DNA of 42,720 bases. Origin: GCA-020348365 sp964347995 (lineage in GTDB: Archaea; Thermoproteota; Bathyarchaeia; Bathyarchaeales; Bathyarchaeaceae). The position numbers and the translations under genes were made by a program. The notes beneath the pieces are model-generated. The model did no database searches, had not been told where the DNA came from, and was given only the letters and a program-made list of their open reading frames with translations. The DNA is taken from positions 1-42,720 of the forward strand of contig CAYGBA010000004.1 of the NCBI GenBank assembly GCA_964347995.1, in the 5' to 3' direction. Every line of letters starts with the position of its first letter. The stretch's first letter is position 1. Positions 8,666-17,104 of the stretch are shown piece by piece.

Positions 8666-9367
8666 TTAAATGCCACGTGATTGAGCTACGATCATTGCAT
8701 GTGCTTTATCGTAAGGCTCTAGGTGCACAACTTCTTTGATTCGAAATTTGCAGGCTTTTAGGGTCTCTATTTCGCCCTCATACACTGTGGATGGTTCTGC
8801 TGTGACGTCGATGCTTCGAGCCTTTATAGCCAACATAATCCACCCATTGCCCATTAGGAATAAATTGGCATTATCGGCCAAAACCCTTGCCTGCTGAGGT
8901 TGGGCTATGTCACAGTAGATATCGTCCACCTTTCCCACAAGTGTCAAATAACGTTCAGGAATTCGGGCGTCAGATAGTATCGGTGACATGTTAGCACGAA
9001 AAGGACAGACATTGTTCACCAACTCTCGGATGGCGCGGGGCGCAAACTCTACACAATAAACATGTCCTTCTTCTCCAACCAAGTCAGAGACATGGCTCGC
9101 GGTTGTCCCTGAGGCTGCTCCTAAATAAAGAACCTTGTGGTCGGGCTGAATTGGGACGGTTTCTAAGCCTTCAAGAATTGCAGCGACGAACTTGCTTCGA
9201 AAGGGGTCCCATAATCTGTACTCCAGGCCTTTATATTTGATCAGCTTCTCACCGTAGACGCTTCTTCCTTGGGCAAGATTTCGGGTAGCTAATCTTCTGG
9301 AGCCATCCCCCAGAAAGACCTGATATATTCCTGGAAAACGTGGGTGTGGTTTAACCTCTGCGGCCAC
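8666..9367 (-). CDS. flpA: Fibrillarin-like rRNA/tRNA 2'-O-methyltransferase
   Basis: Catalytic subunit of the box C/D small RNP, which 2'-O-methylates rRNA and tRNA at guide-directed sites. The 233-residue protein has the archaeal N-terminal domain (HPRFPGIYQVFLGDG, then YGEKL and EYRLWDPFRSKFVAAI). The SAM loop YLGAASGTTASHVSD follows near residue 81, then YCVEFAPRAIREL and DIYCDIAQPQQA. It starts with GTG, which overlaps the end of nop5 by 17 bases, and AGGAG is eight bases before it. The tight overlap indicates translational coupling with its RNP partner. Confidence 0.96.
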   Translation of the reverse strand: MAAEVKPHPRFPGIYQVFLGDGSRRLATRNLAQGRSVYGEKLIKYKGLEYRLWDPFRSKFVAAILEGLETVPIQPDHKVLYLGAASGTTASHVSDLVGEEGHVYCVEFAPRAIRELVNNVCPFRANMSPILSDARIPERYLTLVGKVDDIYCDIAQPQQARVLADNANLFLMGNGWIMLAIKARSIDVTAEPSTVYEGEIETLKACKFRIKEVVHLEPYDKAHAMIVAQSRGI

Positions 9368-10568
9368 GTTTCATTCTCCTGTGTAACTTTTTTGGTGGGG
9401 ACCTTGTATACTTTTCTTTTATCTCCTTGGTTCTCCTCTCAAGATCTGCCTTTAGCTCATCTCCCTTATACTTGCCGCTGAATGCATCAACCCGAGCGGC
9501 TATAGAGATTTTCCCAGCCAGCCCTCTGGCGACCTTCCCTCTTTGCCACGACTTTGCCTCTTGGATGAGATTGTGTTGAAAGATTAGTCCGTGCTTTGGA
9601 GGGCGGGTTCCCGTTCTCAAAGCTCGAAAGAGAGCCTTTTCAGCTCCCAAAACTTGGACGGTGCTCGCTGGCATCTTGGCTAGATCTCTCAGCCCTCCAG
9701 CGAGTGCTATGAGCCTAGCGCCGAGGAGTGGTCCGGCTATTTCGCTGATATTTGGTGCAACTTCTTCCATAATCGCGTTTAGGTACTTCTCTAGTGACTG
9801 CCGGGCATCATATAGATTGAGCACGTTTTTGCATATGGCTTGTATCTGGTCTATGTCTTCTCCACTAAGTTCTGCACCCATCGACTTTTTGGCAGCCTTG
9901 ACTATCTTTTCTGCTTTGGCTTTTGGCAAGTTTTCTTTTTCCAGGTTTTTCATGGTGAGAGTTTCTCTTCGTCCTAGGTCAGTTATGAGGCGGGCATATG
10001 TTTCATGTTTATTCACTATTCGATCCAGCTCTGGGAAGTGAAGGCCATACCATTCACGCATCCTGCCCATGAAGAGGTTGAGCGTCTTGTCCAAGTCGTC
10101 GATTGTCTGGATTGCCTGCACTATCACTGAATCTCGTTTCTGAATTGCCTTCTTAACTCGCATCCTAGCAAGTTCTATAGACGCTTTGCGTGTCCAGTCA
10201 GTAAGTTCAGCCGCACGTTTTACGAATCCTGCATCCACGGCGAATTTCTCAAGGTTCCCACGCAACAATTCACCTGCTCTAGAAGGACTCTCAACGTCCA
10301 CTTCGATTCCCAGTTTTTCACGGGCATTTCGAGCCATTTCTAAGGACTCAAATACAAAACTTGTATGGCCTTTTCTCTGTAATCTTTCGATCAAGGTAGC
10401 TATCTCATCGAGAACCTTTCCTCTTTCGATTTTTCTAAGTCTTTCGGCTATCTCTTTCGGATTTTTTGGAAAGAGAGCTTTGTCAACAAGCTCATTTGCT
10501 TCTCCAAAGCCGAAAATCCCCATGACACACACTACGATGGTGGCTTTCAGGTCTCTTCCCTCCATCAT
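9351..10568 (-). CDS. nop5: Nop5 (Nop56/58-like) box C/D RNP scaffold protein
   Basis: Scaffold that binds fibrillarin and the L7Ae-guide RNA complex. It is 405 residues: an N-terminal fibrillarin-binding domain, a charged coiled-coil region, and the Nop domain with GARLIALAGGLRDLAKMPAS and GAEKALFRAL. The C-terminus is very basic (KKLHRRMKRGRRG), as is usual for archaeal Nop5. Two consecutive ATG codons lie at the start and no strong Shine-Dalgarno precedes them, so a short leader is likely. It is the first gene of the nop5-flpA operon and diverges from pyrD. Confidence 0.95.
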   Translation of the reverse strand: MMEGRDLKATIVVCVMGIFGFGEANELVDKALFPKNPKEIAERLRKIERGKVLDEIATLIERLQRKGHTSFVFESLEMARNAREKLGIEVDVESPSRAGELLRGNLEKFAVDAGFVKRAAELTDWTRKASIELARMRVKKAIQKRDSVIVQAIQTIDDLDKTLNLFMGRMREWYGLHFPELDRIVNKHETYARLITDLGRRETLTMKNLEKENLPKAKAEKIVKAAKKSMGAELSGEDIDQIQAICKNVLNLYDARQSLEKYLNAIMEEVAPNISEIAGPLLGARLIALAGGLRDLAKMPASTVQVLGAEKALFRALRTGTRPPKHGLIFQHNLIQEAKSWQRGKVARGLAGKISIAARVDAFSGKYKGDELKADLERRTKEIKEKYTRSPPKKLHRRMKRGRRG

Positions 10569-10641
10569 CGGATGACTCAGATTCCTGCTAACATTTATCT
10601 TGGCTATATGTTAACCTTTACTGCAAAAGAAAGTGGTTCTA
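10569..10641. promoter_or_regulatory. Divergent promoter region between nop5 and pyrD
   Basis: A 73-base gap separates the divergent nop5 and pyrD starts. It is AT-rich. On the plus strand GCTATATGTT at about 10603-10612 is placed suitably for a TATA element about 30 bases before ATG 10642. On the minus strand a GATAAATG stretch could serve nop5. Confidence 0.35.
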
Positions 10642-11553
10642 ATGACAACTGGACTTGTGACAAAAATTGCTGGATTGAAGCTCGCTAACCCTACTATGTT
10701 GGCATCTGGAATTCTCGGATTATCTGGATCATCTTTGAGAAGGGTTGTTGATGCTGGGGCTGGAGCCGTTGTTACAAAGTCTGTGGGAATAGAACCTCGG
10801 GAGGGCTACTCAAACCCCACAGTAGTTCAAGTTGAGTGTGGGCTGATCAACGCCTTGGGACTTCCTAATCCGGGCATCCGCTACTTCCGTGAGGAAATAG
10901 GCGGAGCAGAGTTGCGGGCACCCGTCATCATGAGTATCTACGGCTTTTCATCTGAGGATTTTGCTGAGGTGGCTAGTGTAGCGGTTGAAGCTGGTGTGGA
11001 TGCTTTGGAACTGAACCTGTCATGTCCGCACGTTGAGAGAACCGGGGCTGAGATTGGACATGATGCCGGGTTGGTGGCTGATGTTGTGGAAAGGGTGAAA
11101 GCCAAAGTGGATACGCCTGTATTTGTGAAGCTGACTCCTAACGTGGCTGACATAGTGGAGGTTGCAAAGGCTGCAGCTGATTCGGGAGCAGACGCCCTCA
11201 CAGCAATCAACACTGTTAGAGCCATGACAATAGACATCGAAACAGCTAGGCCCATTCTGGCCAACAAAATAGGCGGACTCTCCGGCGTTGCTATAAAGCC
11301 CATAGCCATTAGATGTGTGTACGAGATCTATCGGGAAGTCGATGTTCCCATAATCGGCTGCGGTGGAATATCAACTTGGCGTGATGCCATAGAGTTCATG
11401 TTAGCTGGAGCTGGAGCGGTCCAGATAGGAACAGCCGTCGCCTTCGAAGGACTGGAGATTTTTCGATCTGTCACAGAGGGAATCGACGCTTATCTGAGAG
11501 AGAAAGGATTTGGGAGTGTGGAGGAAATTGTCGGTCTCGCTCATAAACATTAA
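10642..11553 (+). CDS. pyrD: Dihydroorotate dehydrogenase, class 1B catalytic subunit
   Basis: Oxidises dihydroorotate to orotate in pyrimidine synthesis. FMN-binding TIM barrel of 303 residues from ATG 10642; a GTG nine bases earlier is possible, but AAAGTGG favours the ATG. LNLSCPH contains C128, the catalytic base position of class 1 enzymes, where class 2 has Ser. The VFVKLTPNV, TAINTVRAM and GCGGISTWRDA stretches are conserved phosphate and flavin-binding blocks. The next gene encodes a PyrK electron-transfer subunit, which makes this class 1B (NAD-linked). Confidence 0.94.
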   Translation: MTTGLVTKIAGLKLANPTMLASGILGLSGSSLRRVVDAGAGAVVTKSVGIEPREGYSNPTVVQVECGLINALGLPNPGIRYFREEIGGAELRAPVIMSIYGFSSEDFAEVASVAVEAGVDALELNLSCPHVERTGAEIGHDAGLVADVVERVKAKVDTPVFVKLTPNVADIVEVAKAAADSGADALTAINTVRAMTIDIETARPILANKIGGLSGVAIKPIAIRCVYEIYREVDVPIIGCGGISTWRDAIEFMLAGAGAVQIGTAVAFEGLEIFRSVTEGIDAYLREKGFGSVEEIVGLAHKH

Positions 11554-12355
11554 CCGCCTGAGAATCACGAAGATTCTTGAAATTAGGAAGGAAAGTACAA
11601 CCGTCAAGACATTCATCTTCTACGATAAGCTCTGTTCTGAGGCAAAGCCTGGGCAGTTTGTTATGATCTGGATCCCAGGAGTTGATGAGGTTCCCATGAG
11701 CTTGTCTGCTATCGGTCCTGATGGGCAGTCTTCAGTAACCGTAGCCAAGGTCGGCAAAGCCACCGAGGCGCTTCATGAAAGAAAAACTGGAGATGTTCTT
11801 GGAGTACGTGGACCCTACGGAAACAGCTTCGCGCTGGTGAGCGGCAACACGATGGTCGTTGGTGGTGGAACTGGGCTGGCTCCTCTTGCACCCTTGACCG
11901 AGAAACTTGCAGAGCTTCATGCTAGAGTATCCTTTGTAGCTGGAGCCAAGGCGCAGGATGGAATCTTGTTTTTAGACCGAATAGCGACTACTTTATCAGG
12001 AATTGACGGAAGGATTGTCGCTGTAACCGAAAATGGAAGTCATGGTGTTGAAGGGTTCGCTACAGATGTGGCGGAGCAATTGTTGGAGAAGGAACGATTT
12101 GACATGTTATATACGTGTGGCCCAGAGGAGATGATGTACAAGCTGTTCCTTCTAGCAGAAAGATATGAAACGCCTATTCAGGCGAGCTTGGAGCGATTGA
12201 TGCGATGTGCCATCGGAATCTGCGGGAGCTGCGCGATAGGCAGATTTAGGGTGTGCAGGGATGGGCCTGTCTTCTCCCTCAAACAGCTGAGAGAGGTCAA
12301 GGAAGAGTTTGGACGTTTTGGGAGAGGAAGCACAGGGAGTATTCTCAAGCAATAG
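11528..12355 (+). CDS. pyrK: Dihydroorotate dehydrogenase electron transfer subunit
   Basis: Ferredoxin-reductase-like partner of PyrD that passes electrons to NAD. It has an FAD-binding domain (PGQFVMIWIPGVDEVPMSLS), a nucleotide-binding domain (VGGGTGLAPL, YTCGPEEMM) and the C-terminal [2Fe-2S] ligand set CAIGICGSCAIG...VC. The best start is TTG 11528, just after GGAGG at 11519-11523, overlapping the end of pyrD by 26 bases. Upstream alternatives are GTG 11516 and TTG 11510. From 11528 the protein is 275 residues, normal for PyrK. Overlap implies coupling with pyrD. Confidence 0.93.
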   Translation: MSVSLININRLRITKILEIRKESTTVKTFIFYDKLCSEAKPGQFVMIWIPGVDEVPMSLSAIGPDGQSSVTVAKVGKATEALHERKTGDVLGVRGPYGNSFALVSGNTMVVGGGTGLAPLAPLTEKLAELHARVSFVAGAKAQDGILFLDRIATTLSGIDGRIVAVTENGSHGVEGFATDVAEQLLEKERFDMLYTCGPEEMMYKLFLLAERYETPIQASLERLMRCAIGICGSCAIGRFRVCRDGPVFSLKQLREVKEEFGRFGRGSTGSILKQ

Positions 12356-12418
12356 CCTAGGACGTAAATCTTGTGAATGGCTTGCCAAGACAATGAGCGT
12401 TAGTGCGAATTATGGCTT

Positions 12419-12518
12419 NNNNNNNNNNNNNNNNNNNNNNNNNNNNNNNNNNNNNNNNNNNNNNNNNNNNNNNNNNNNNNNNNNNNNNNNNNNNNNNNNN
12501 NNNNNNNNNNNNNNNNNN
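12419..12518. other. Assembly gap of 100 N
   Basis: Exactly 100 unknown bases, a conventional scaffold-gap filler, so the true distance is unknown. Sequence between pyrK and the gene at 12839 may be missing genes, and features touching the gap cannot be judged. Confidence 0.99.
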
Positions 12519-12519
12519 A

Positions 12520-12729
12520 ATGAAGACTTTTGGCAAAGGCAAATTCTATCTAAAGACGAAACTATGCGAAGGCAATGACTTAATAATGCTCGAAACTCAA
12601 ATCGTAGAAGTTAAGCATGGATTCGAAGGGTTCGTTTCTAGGGTGAAACAAGCTATATCTAAACTGTTAGGAAGACCTCATATTTCTACTTCCAACAGTT
12701 CGAAATCTGGAATGGGCAAATGCGATTGA
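12520..12729 (+). CDS. Short hypothetical ORF beside the assembly gap
   Basis: An open frame of 69 codons begins with an ATG two bases after the N run. The product is basic and Ser/Lys-rich (ends SKSGMGKCD) with no motif I recognise. It may be the 3' part of a gene lost in the gap, or chance. The frame stays open into the Ns, so a longer protein is possible. Confidence 0.25.
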   Translation: MKTFGKGKFYLKTKLCEGNDLIMLETQIVEVKHGFEGFVSRVKQAISKLLGRPHISTSNSSKSGMGKCD

Positions 12730-12838
12730 AATGATAGGACAGTAAGAGAGTGAACAGCAAGGATTTAAACAAGAGATGTGAGAGTTTTTTAGTACAAGTT
12801 GAAACAAATTAGATAACAAATGGAAGGAAAGTGATATT

Positions 12839-13366
12839 GTGAGTGATACCGTTAAAGAGACTCCATTTGAAAAACCTAAACGTAAGATTTGGAAATTTGT
12901 TCTGCCAGTTATTGTGGTACTATTGATAATTTCTCTAGCAGGAATGTATGTCTATGCTTATACTGCCCTTTACGAAGCTCTTTCAAAATCCCTCGAGACT
13001 TTTTACGTCTACGACGTAAGGTTGCAAAATAGAAAACTGGTTCCTCCTTCTGCAGATGTTGTAGCAGAGTACACGATTTTTAATCCTACAGGTACAGCTA
13101 TTCGATTGGTAGAATTAGATTTTGACATATGGGTAGACGGAAAAAGAATTGGAGAATTGACTTCTACGGATAAGATTTTGCCTGCAGGCGGATCTGTTGT
13201 ATTGAACATCACTATTCACGTAGATTCCGAAATACTGGACATAATGATATCTCCTCCGTATACGATGAGAATCAGCGGCGAGGTTATGGGATCTACTACT
13301 ATCTTGTTCCTAACGGTATCGCGCGCGCACTCGATAATGAAGACTCAAACAATAACGTCAAGGTAG
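12839..13366 (+). CDS. Membrane-anchored LEA14/WHy-like protein
   Basis: A 175-residue protein with a short basic N-terminus, one transmembrane helix at about residues 19-43, and an external beta-rich domain. The pattern in the external part, DVVAEYTIFNPTGTAIRLVELDFDIW then GKRIGE, then LPAGGSVVLNITIHV, matches the LEA14/WHy fold: an NPT/NPN turn, an xLxFDIxV strand and a pro-Gly-Gly edge. Related archaeal proteins are of unknown function, with suggested stress or surface roles. It starts at GTG 12839, with GGAAGG upstream. A TTTAAAC element near 12763 could be its promoter. Fold assignment is by pattern only. Confidence 0.65.
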   Translation: MSDTVKETPFEKPKRKIWKFVLPVIVVLLIISLAGMYVYAYTALYEALSKSLETFYVYDVRLQNRKLVPPSADVVAEYTIFNPTGTAIRLVELDFDIWVDGKRIGELTSTDKILPAGGSVVLNITIHVDSEILDIMISPPYTMRISGEVMGSTTILFLTVSRAHSIMKTQTITSR

Positions 13367-13577
13367 AAGTGAGAAGCGCAAAGCGTTAAGTTGTTTAACT
13401 AACTGCCTCCATTGAATGTGTATGTCAAACAATATGAGGTAAACACGAAATACTAACAAAGACAACTTCTTAAAGATAGCAACACTACTAGCAGTCATAA
13501 TCTACAGAAGAAAACATTCTCTATAGTATGACCACAATCTAAACTAGTTCAAAAGCCATGAACTCTTTATCTTCTGG

Positions 13578-13724
13578 TTATATTTCTCCAGTTCTCCTAT
13601 TTGCTTCAAATATTGCCTTAGCGTCTGGAAAGATTCTCTTATAGTTGATGTCTTTGACTGTTCTAGCTAGGGATTGTTTATGGATTTTCACTATCCTTTT
13701 CCGTAGTGCATCTCGTCCACACAT
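13578..13724 (-). pseudogene. Short coding-like fragment, possible gene remnant
   Basis: A minus-strand frame of 48 codons from ATG 13724 has protein-like, charged composition (MCGRDALRKRIVKIHKQSL, then KDINYKRIFPDAKAIFEAN). The same frame continues upstream through PNPPRGEEVVL to a TAG near 13768, so the coding-like signal is longer than the ORF. It could be the 3' end of a decayed gene or a genuine microprotein. I do not recognise the family. Confidence 0.3.
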
Positions 13725-14123
13725 CAAAACGACTTCTTCTCCTCTTGGTGGATTCGGTTTGACCTAATCCCCAACCTAGGCCTCGATATTTTTCACAGAT
13801 AATTTTAACTCAACGAAGTAAAAATGATTAGGGTGCACGTCGCCGACGAAGCGGACAAAACGCGGCTTGGAAGGAGAAAGGAGATTCGGTGTGCACCCAA
13901 GAGAATCCGTGTATGTGTAGGCAGAAAAACCTATAATCGTCATGTCCCTGCTGTCTACTGTGGCTGTTCAAGGAAAACGTAATACAAATAAGTCTTAATA
14001 CTCTGTTTTGGCGGAATGTGGGGAGTGTGGATTGTTCTCTGAACATTACTTGCCATCTAGCTCCCGCTTTCTGCTGTTTTAAATCGTTTTGAAAAACCGA
14101 TTTTCGATGTTAGTTTAGGAAGG

Positions 14124-14133
14124 TATAAATTTT
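14124..14133 (+). promoter_or_regulatory. TATA box upstream of the 132-residue hypothetical gene
   Basis: TATAAATTTT, preceded by a purine-rich AGGAAGG stretch that may be the BRE, lies 42 bases before ATG 14175. Composition and spacing fit an archaeal core promoter. Confidence 0.5.
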
Positions 14134-14174
14134 GTCACGTTGCATTTGTGTGCTTAAGACATTTGGGATGAGGT

Positions 14175-14573
14175 ATGCGGCTGGAAAAGCTGACCAGGGC
14201 CATCGCGTCTGCGAGGGGGCATCTAGAGGATTCGATGAAGGTTGTGTCGAAAGGGAATTATGAAGATGTTAGTGGTATTGTTTGGAGAGTTGCTGCCGAC
14301 ATAGAATATGCCCTTTTCCTATTCTCTATTATGCATCAAGATGAGTCCAGAAGTTCTTCGTGGAAGCTTGATCTGCGTTTAAACGATGTTGAAGTCGACC
14401 TTGTTCTAGCATCTACAAGAAATCTACTCGAAGAGGCAGAGAGCAAGATTGAAGCTGGCGAAATCCGTGAAGCCCATCAGAAAACATGGATGGCACGTGG
14501 CTACTTATTGAAGCTTCAAGAATTCTTTGAAAAGAAGAGAAAACTCAAGAAAGCCGCCAAGAAATCATCTTAA
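14175..14573 (+). CDS. Hypothetical helical protein
   Basis: A 132-residue, almost certainly all-helical, highly charged protein. It shows amphipathic heptad-like stretches (NLLEEAESKIEAGEIREAHQ) and a Lys-rich tail (KKRKLKKAAKKSS) that suggests nucleic-acid or ribosome contact. There is no signal peptide or membrane segment. The region EAESKIEAGEIREAHQKTW resembles helical-repeat (TPR-like) packing, but one unit does not justify a call. It has its own TATA-like promoter and ends overlapping the convergent small gene by nine bases. Function unknown. Confidence 0.6.
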   Translation: MRLEKLTRAIASARGHLEDSMKVVSKGNYEDVSGIVWRVAADIEYALFLFSIMHQDESRSSSWKLDLRLNDVEVDLVLASTRNLLEEAESKIEAGEIREAHQKTWMARGYLLKLQEFFEKKRKLKKAAKKSS

Positions 14574-14777
14574 TAATTGTTCGGATTCTTCTACCTGCTT
14601 TCCAGATGGATAACCGGTTTCATGCCAGATTCTTTCCGCTTCTCTTTCTATCTCATCCGTATCCGCGTATTTTCCTTCTCTGAAAGATTGGAGTATCTTT
14701 CGGAGTTTCACGCTCTTGTTTTGGGCTACTGCCTCGTAAAGTCTGGCCCAGCCGCATCTCCCTATCTTGATCGCCAA
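14565..14777 (-). CDS. Small hypothetical protein with TTG start
   Basis: A 70-residue soluble protein (GRCGWARLYEAV, then FREGKYADTDEIEREAERIW), helical, with no motif I recognise. It is probably real: a GGAG sits eight bases before the TTG, an in-frame stop lies just upstream so no earlier start exists, and the composition is protein-like. It converges on the preceding hypothetical gene with a nine-base tail overlap. Confidence 0.5.
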   Translation of the reverse strand: MAIKIGRCGWARLYEAVAQNKSVKLRKILQSFREGKYADTDEIEREAERIWHETGYPSGKQVEESEQLLR

Positions 14778-14859
14778 TTCATTTTCTCCTATTTACCCTT
14801 CTTTTCTGACTCATCTCAACTACGATTCGCCTACTTTAACGAATTCAGAACATCTGGAG

Positions 14860-15915
14860 TTAAAAGGTTGTACAGTTTTCAAATGAATTGGTCCGTTTTC
14901 CAGATTGTACTTTAAGATTTCGAATATCCACGATCTCAGATGTACCGGGTCCTGTTCCTATTAGCGTTACGGGAACCTGGATTTCGTTTTCGATCTCTTG
15001 AATGAAGCCCTTTGCTTCATGTGACAACTCATCATAAGTTTTGACTCCCTTGCATTCTGGAAAGAGTATGTCAAACTTTGTCACAGCGGCTTGTGTGGCT
15101 CCATTCAGCATAACAGCTCTTTTCGCAAGCTCATAATTGAAGGGCGCCGCCCTACGTCTTCTTCCGGTCACAGTGGCGACCTCAGCCCAACCCCTCTTCT
15201 CCGCTTCCTCCCATGAGAGCTCGTTCGGAAGTGGGCCAGCTCCAACGCGTGTTGTGTAGGCTTTTAGGACAAGGATAACTTCATCCACTCTTGTAGGTCC
15301 AACTCCTATGTCTGAGCATGCTGCTGATGCTGTGACATCTTTTGAGGTGCAGTATGGGTAGGTCCCGTGAAAAAGAGAGAGGTAGGTTCCCTGAGTTCCC
15401 TCGATCAAAACGTCTTTCCCCTCATCGAGCGCCTCATTTACTTCCAAGGGGACATCAGTCAAGAACTCCTTTAGTTCAGGAATGTCCCGTGTTAGCCTTA
15501 CAATTCTTAATGCTCTGTCAGCGTTGCATGGACCAGTGCCTGTTCCAGTTGTCTTTATCTTTTCCGCAAGGCGCCCCTTTTTGTCTGCTTCGATGTGCTT
15601 GGGTTCGATGACTGCACATTGGCGATCTACGCCTACGCGGCTTTTGGATGTGGTTAATTGCATCTCTTGAAGGAGAATCTTTGGGTCGACTAGAACCCCT
15701 GGTCCTATCAGCAGGCGGCATTCTTCATAGACGAAACCGCTAGGCAGCATCCTAAGCTTATACTTCTTATTTTCGAAGACTACGGTGTGCCCCGCATTTG
15801 GACCGACGCCTGCTCTGGCCACTATGGCAATCTTGTCCTCTGATGAGAGATAGGAGATGATCTTTCCTTTTCCGGTGTCTCCGAAGAAACCGCAAACCAC
15901 TACGGTACAGGTCAC
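14860..15915 (-). CDS. purA: Adenylosuccinate synthetase (short archaeal form)
   Basis: Makes adenylosuccinate from IMP, aspartate and GTP on the way to AMP. The P-loop-like GDTGKGK is at residues 12-18, with D13 as catalytic base (E. coli has GDEGKGK). The catalytic His is H43 in NAGHTVVF. GTGTGPCNADRA and VLIEGTQGTYLSLFHGTYPYCTSKD are further family blocks, and GRRRRAAPFNYELAK is the IMP and base-binding region. At 351 residues it is the short archaeal type rather than the roughly 430-residue bacterial form. It starts at GTG, with GAGGCGGG upstream. Confidence 0.95.
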   Translation of the reverse strand: MTCTVVVCGFFGDTGKGKIISYLSSEDKIAIVARAGVGPNAGHTVVFENKKYKLRMLPSGFVYEECRLLIGPGVLVDPKILLQEMQLTTSKSRVGVDRQCAVIEPKHIEADKKGRLAEKIKTTGTGTGPCNADRALRIVRLTRDIPELKEFLTDVPLEVNEALDEGKDVLIEGTQGTYLSLFHGTYPYCTSKDVTASAACSDIGVGPTRVDEVILVLKAYTTRVGAGPLPNELSWEEAEKRGWAEVATVTGRRRRAAPFNYELAKRAVMLNGATQAAVTKFDILFPECKGVKTYDELSHEAKGFIQEIENEIQVPVTLIGTGPGTSEIVDIRNLKVQSGKRTNSFENCTTF

Positions 15916-16087
15916 GTTACATTCCCGCCTCTAGCTATATTGCGGTTTTCCTTTTAAAATTTACCATTCAGGGACTCCATTTTTTCAATATTTTTGTTAA
16001 AGAAGTCGCTCTCAGATTGCCCGTCGAGATTCCTATCACATCTATTGAGTTCTGCCGACGCTCTTCTTCATCATCCAAACTACATTA

Positions 16088-16864
16088 TTACGCCGCTTGC
16101 TTTTGACTCTTTGCCGCAAACTCTATTCTTTCGACGCTCTTACCCTTTGATATTCTCTTCAGAACTTTGACGGTTCCTATTTCACCTGTGTTTTTTACGT
16201 GCGTTCCTCCACATGCACACGCGTGCAAACCTTTGATCTCTAGGATTCGGACATTGGCAACTTGCGGAGGTAGAGTTTCGAGGTTTTCGTGAAACTTTTT
16301 TACATAATCTTCAGCCTCGTCTCGTTTCATTATCTTTGCCTCTATCGACCTGTTCTCTTTGACTATGCTGTTTGCGGCTTTCTCAATTTTTGGCAATAGT
16401 GGTCCTAGGGATTTTTCGTAGGCGAGGTCCAATCGAGCCTTGTCAGCGCTGATGGCTGATCCTACTATTTTCAGGGGAGTGCCTGTTGCCCTTCGTAGAG
16501 CTTCTGCCATCAGATGCGCAGTCGTATGGTTTTTCATCAAAGCGTATCGCCGACTCCAGGTGACGATGCCTTTTACTTTTTCCTCTGGTCTGATTTCTTC
16601 TTTGATTTCTTCGGCAATATGGACTACATTTCCGTTGACCATCTGAACATGGATGACTTTAACCTTTCCTTTATGGCCTTCTATTATGCCCGTATCTGCT
16701 GGTTGTCCCCCTCCCACAGGATAGAATGCGGTACGGTCTAGAATTATCCCGTATCGGTCACCAATCTTCTTGATCTCAAGAACTCCTGCATCAAACTCCT
16801 TTACGTAAGCATCCTCGTAGTATAAGAGCTGAGTTTTGGGATTTTCTTTCTCAGATTGGGAAAT
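16088..16864 (-). CDS. alaX: AlaX-type alanyl-tRNA editing hydrolase, apparent ATT start
   Basis: Trans-editing protein that removes Ser or Gly mischarged on tRNA-Ala. The zinc site is complete: HTTAH (H113, H117) and CGGTH (C218, H222). The N-terminal half holds LLYYEDAYVKEF, LDRTAFYPV and GGGQPADTG, all diagnostic. The first GTG in the frame (16717) would cut off 49 residues, including conserved ones. Upstream of that there is no ATG, GTG or TTG before the in-frame stop at 16883-16885. GAGGAGG sits eight bases before ATT at 16862-16864, giving 258 residues, near the usual AlaX-M length. The start codon is inference; the reading frame is intact. Confidence 0.88.
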   Translation of the reverse strand: MSQSEKENPKTQLLYYEDAYVKEFDAGVLEIKKIGDRYGIILDRTAFYPVGGGQPADTGIIEGHKGKVKVIHVQMVNGNVVHIAEEIKEEIRPEEKVKGIVTWSRRYALMKNHTTAHLMAEALRRATGTPLKIVGSAISADKARLDLAYEKSLGPLLPKIEKAANSIVKENRSIEAKIMKRDEAEDYVKKFHENLETLPPQVANVRILEIKGLHACACGGTHVKNTGEIGTVKVLKRISKGKSVERIEFAAKSQKQAA

Positions 16865-17104
16865 TGCTTGAACCTCCTCTTGTTACTATCAGCACGCACA
16901 ATAAGAGTTATACGGATATGCGACTGCATTCTGACTCGACAGTCAGCCTATGAATCTCTCTCGTTCCACGCTGTAGCGCAATAGCCAAGTTCTGCAAGTA
17001 GAATTTATGCTGGGATTTAGGTATAGCTCGTTTAGAGCGCTTTCAGCTTGTCTGGTTTTTGTTCATTGGGTGCAATGACAGTAGTACTATAGGAAACAGA
17101 AATC

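Larger units (their letters stand above)
13367..14174. other. Gene-poor stretch with one possible gene remnant
   Basis: About 800 bases with no convincing long gene. It holds a possible 48-codon minus-strand ORF (13578-13724, listed separately) and a promoter-like element at the right end. Frames elsewhere are short and of low-complexity composition. Some of this may be decayed coding sequence. Confidence 0.5.

Noticed and set aside
12403..12729. 108-codon frame crossing the N gap
   Set aside because: Its 5' part consists of unknown bases, so only the sequence after the gap can be described.
13828..14046. 72-codon minus-strand frame
   Set aside because: Composition is not protein-like, and it has no start context or recognisable motif.
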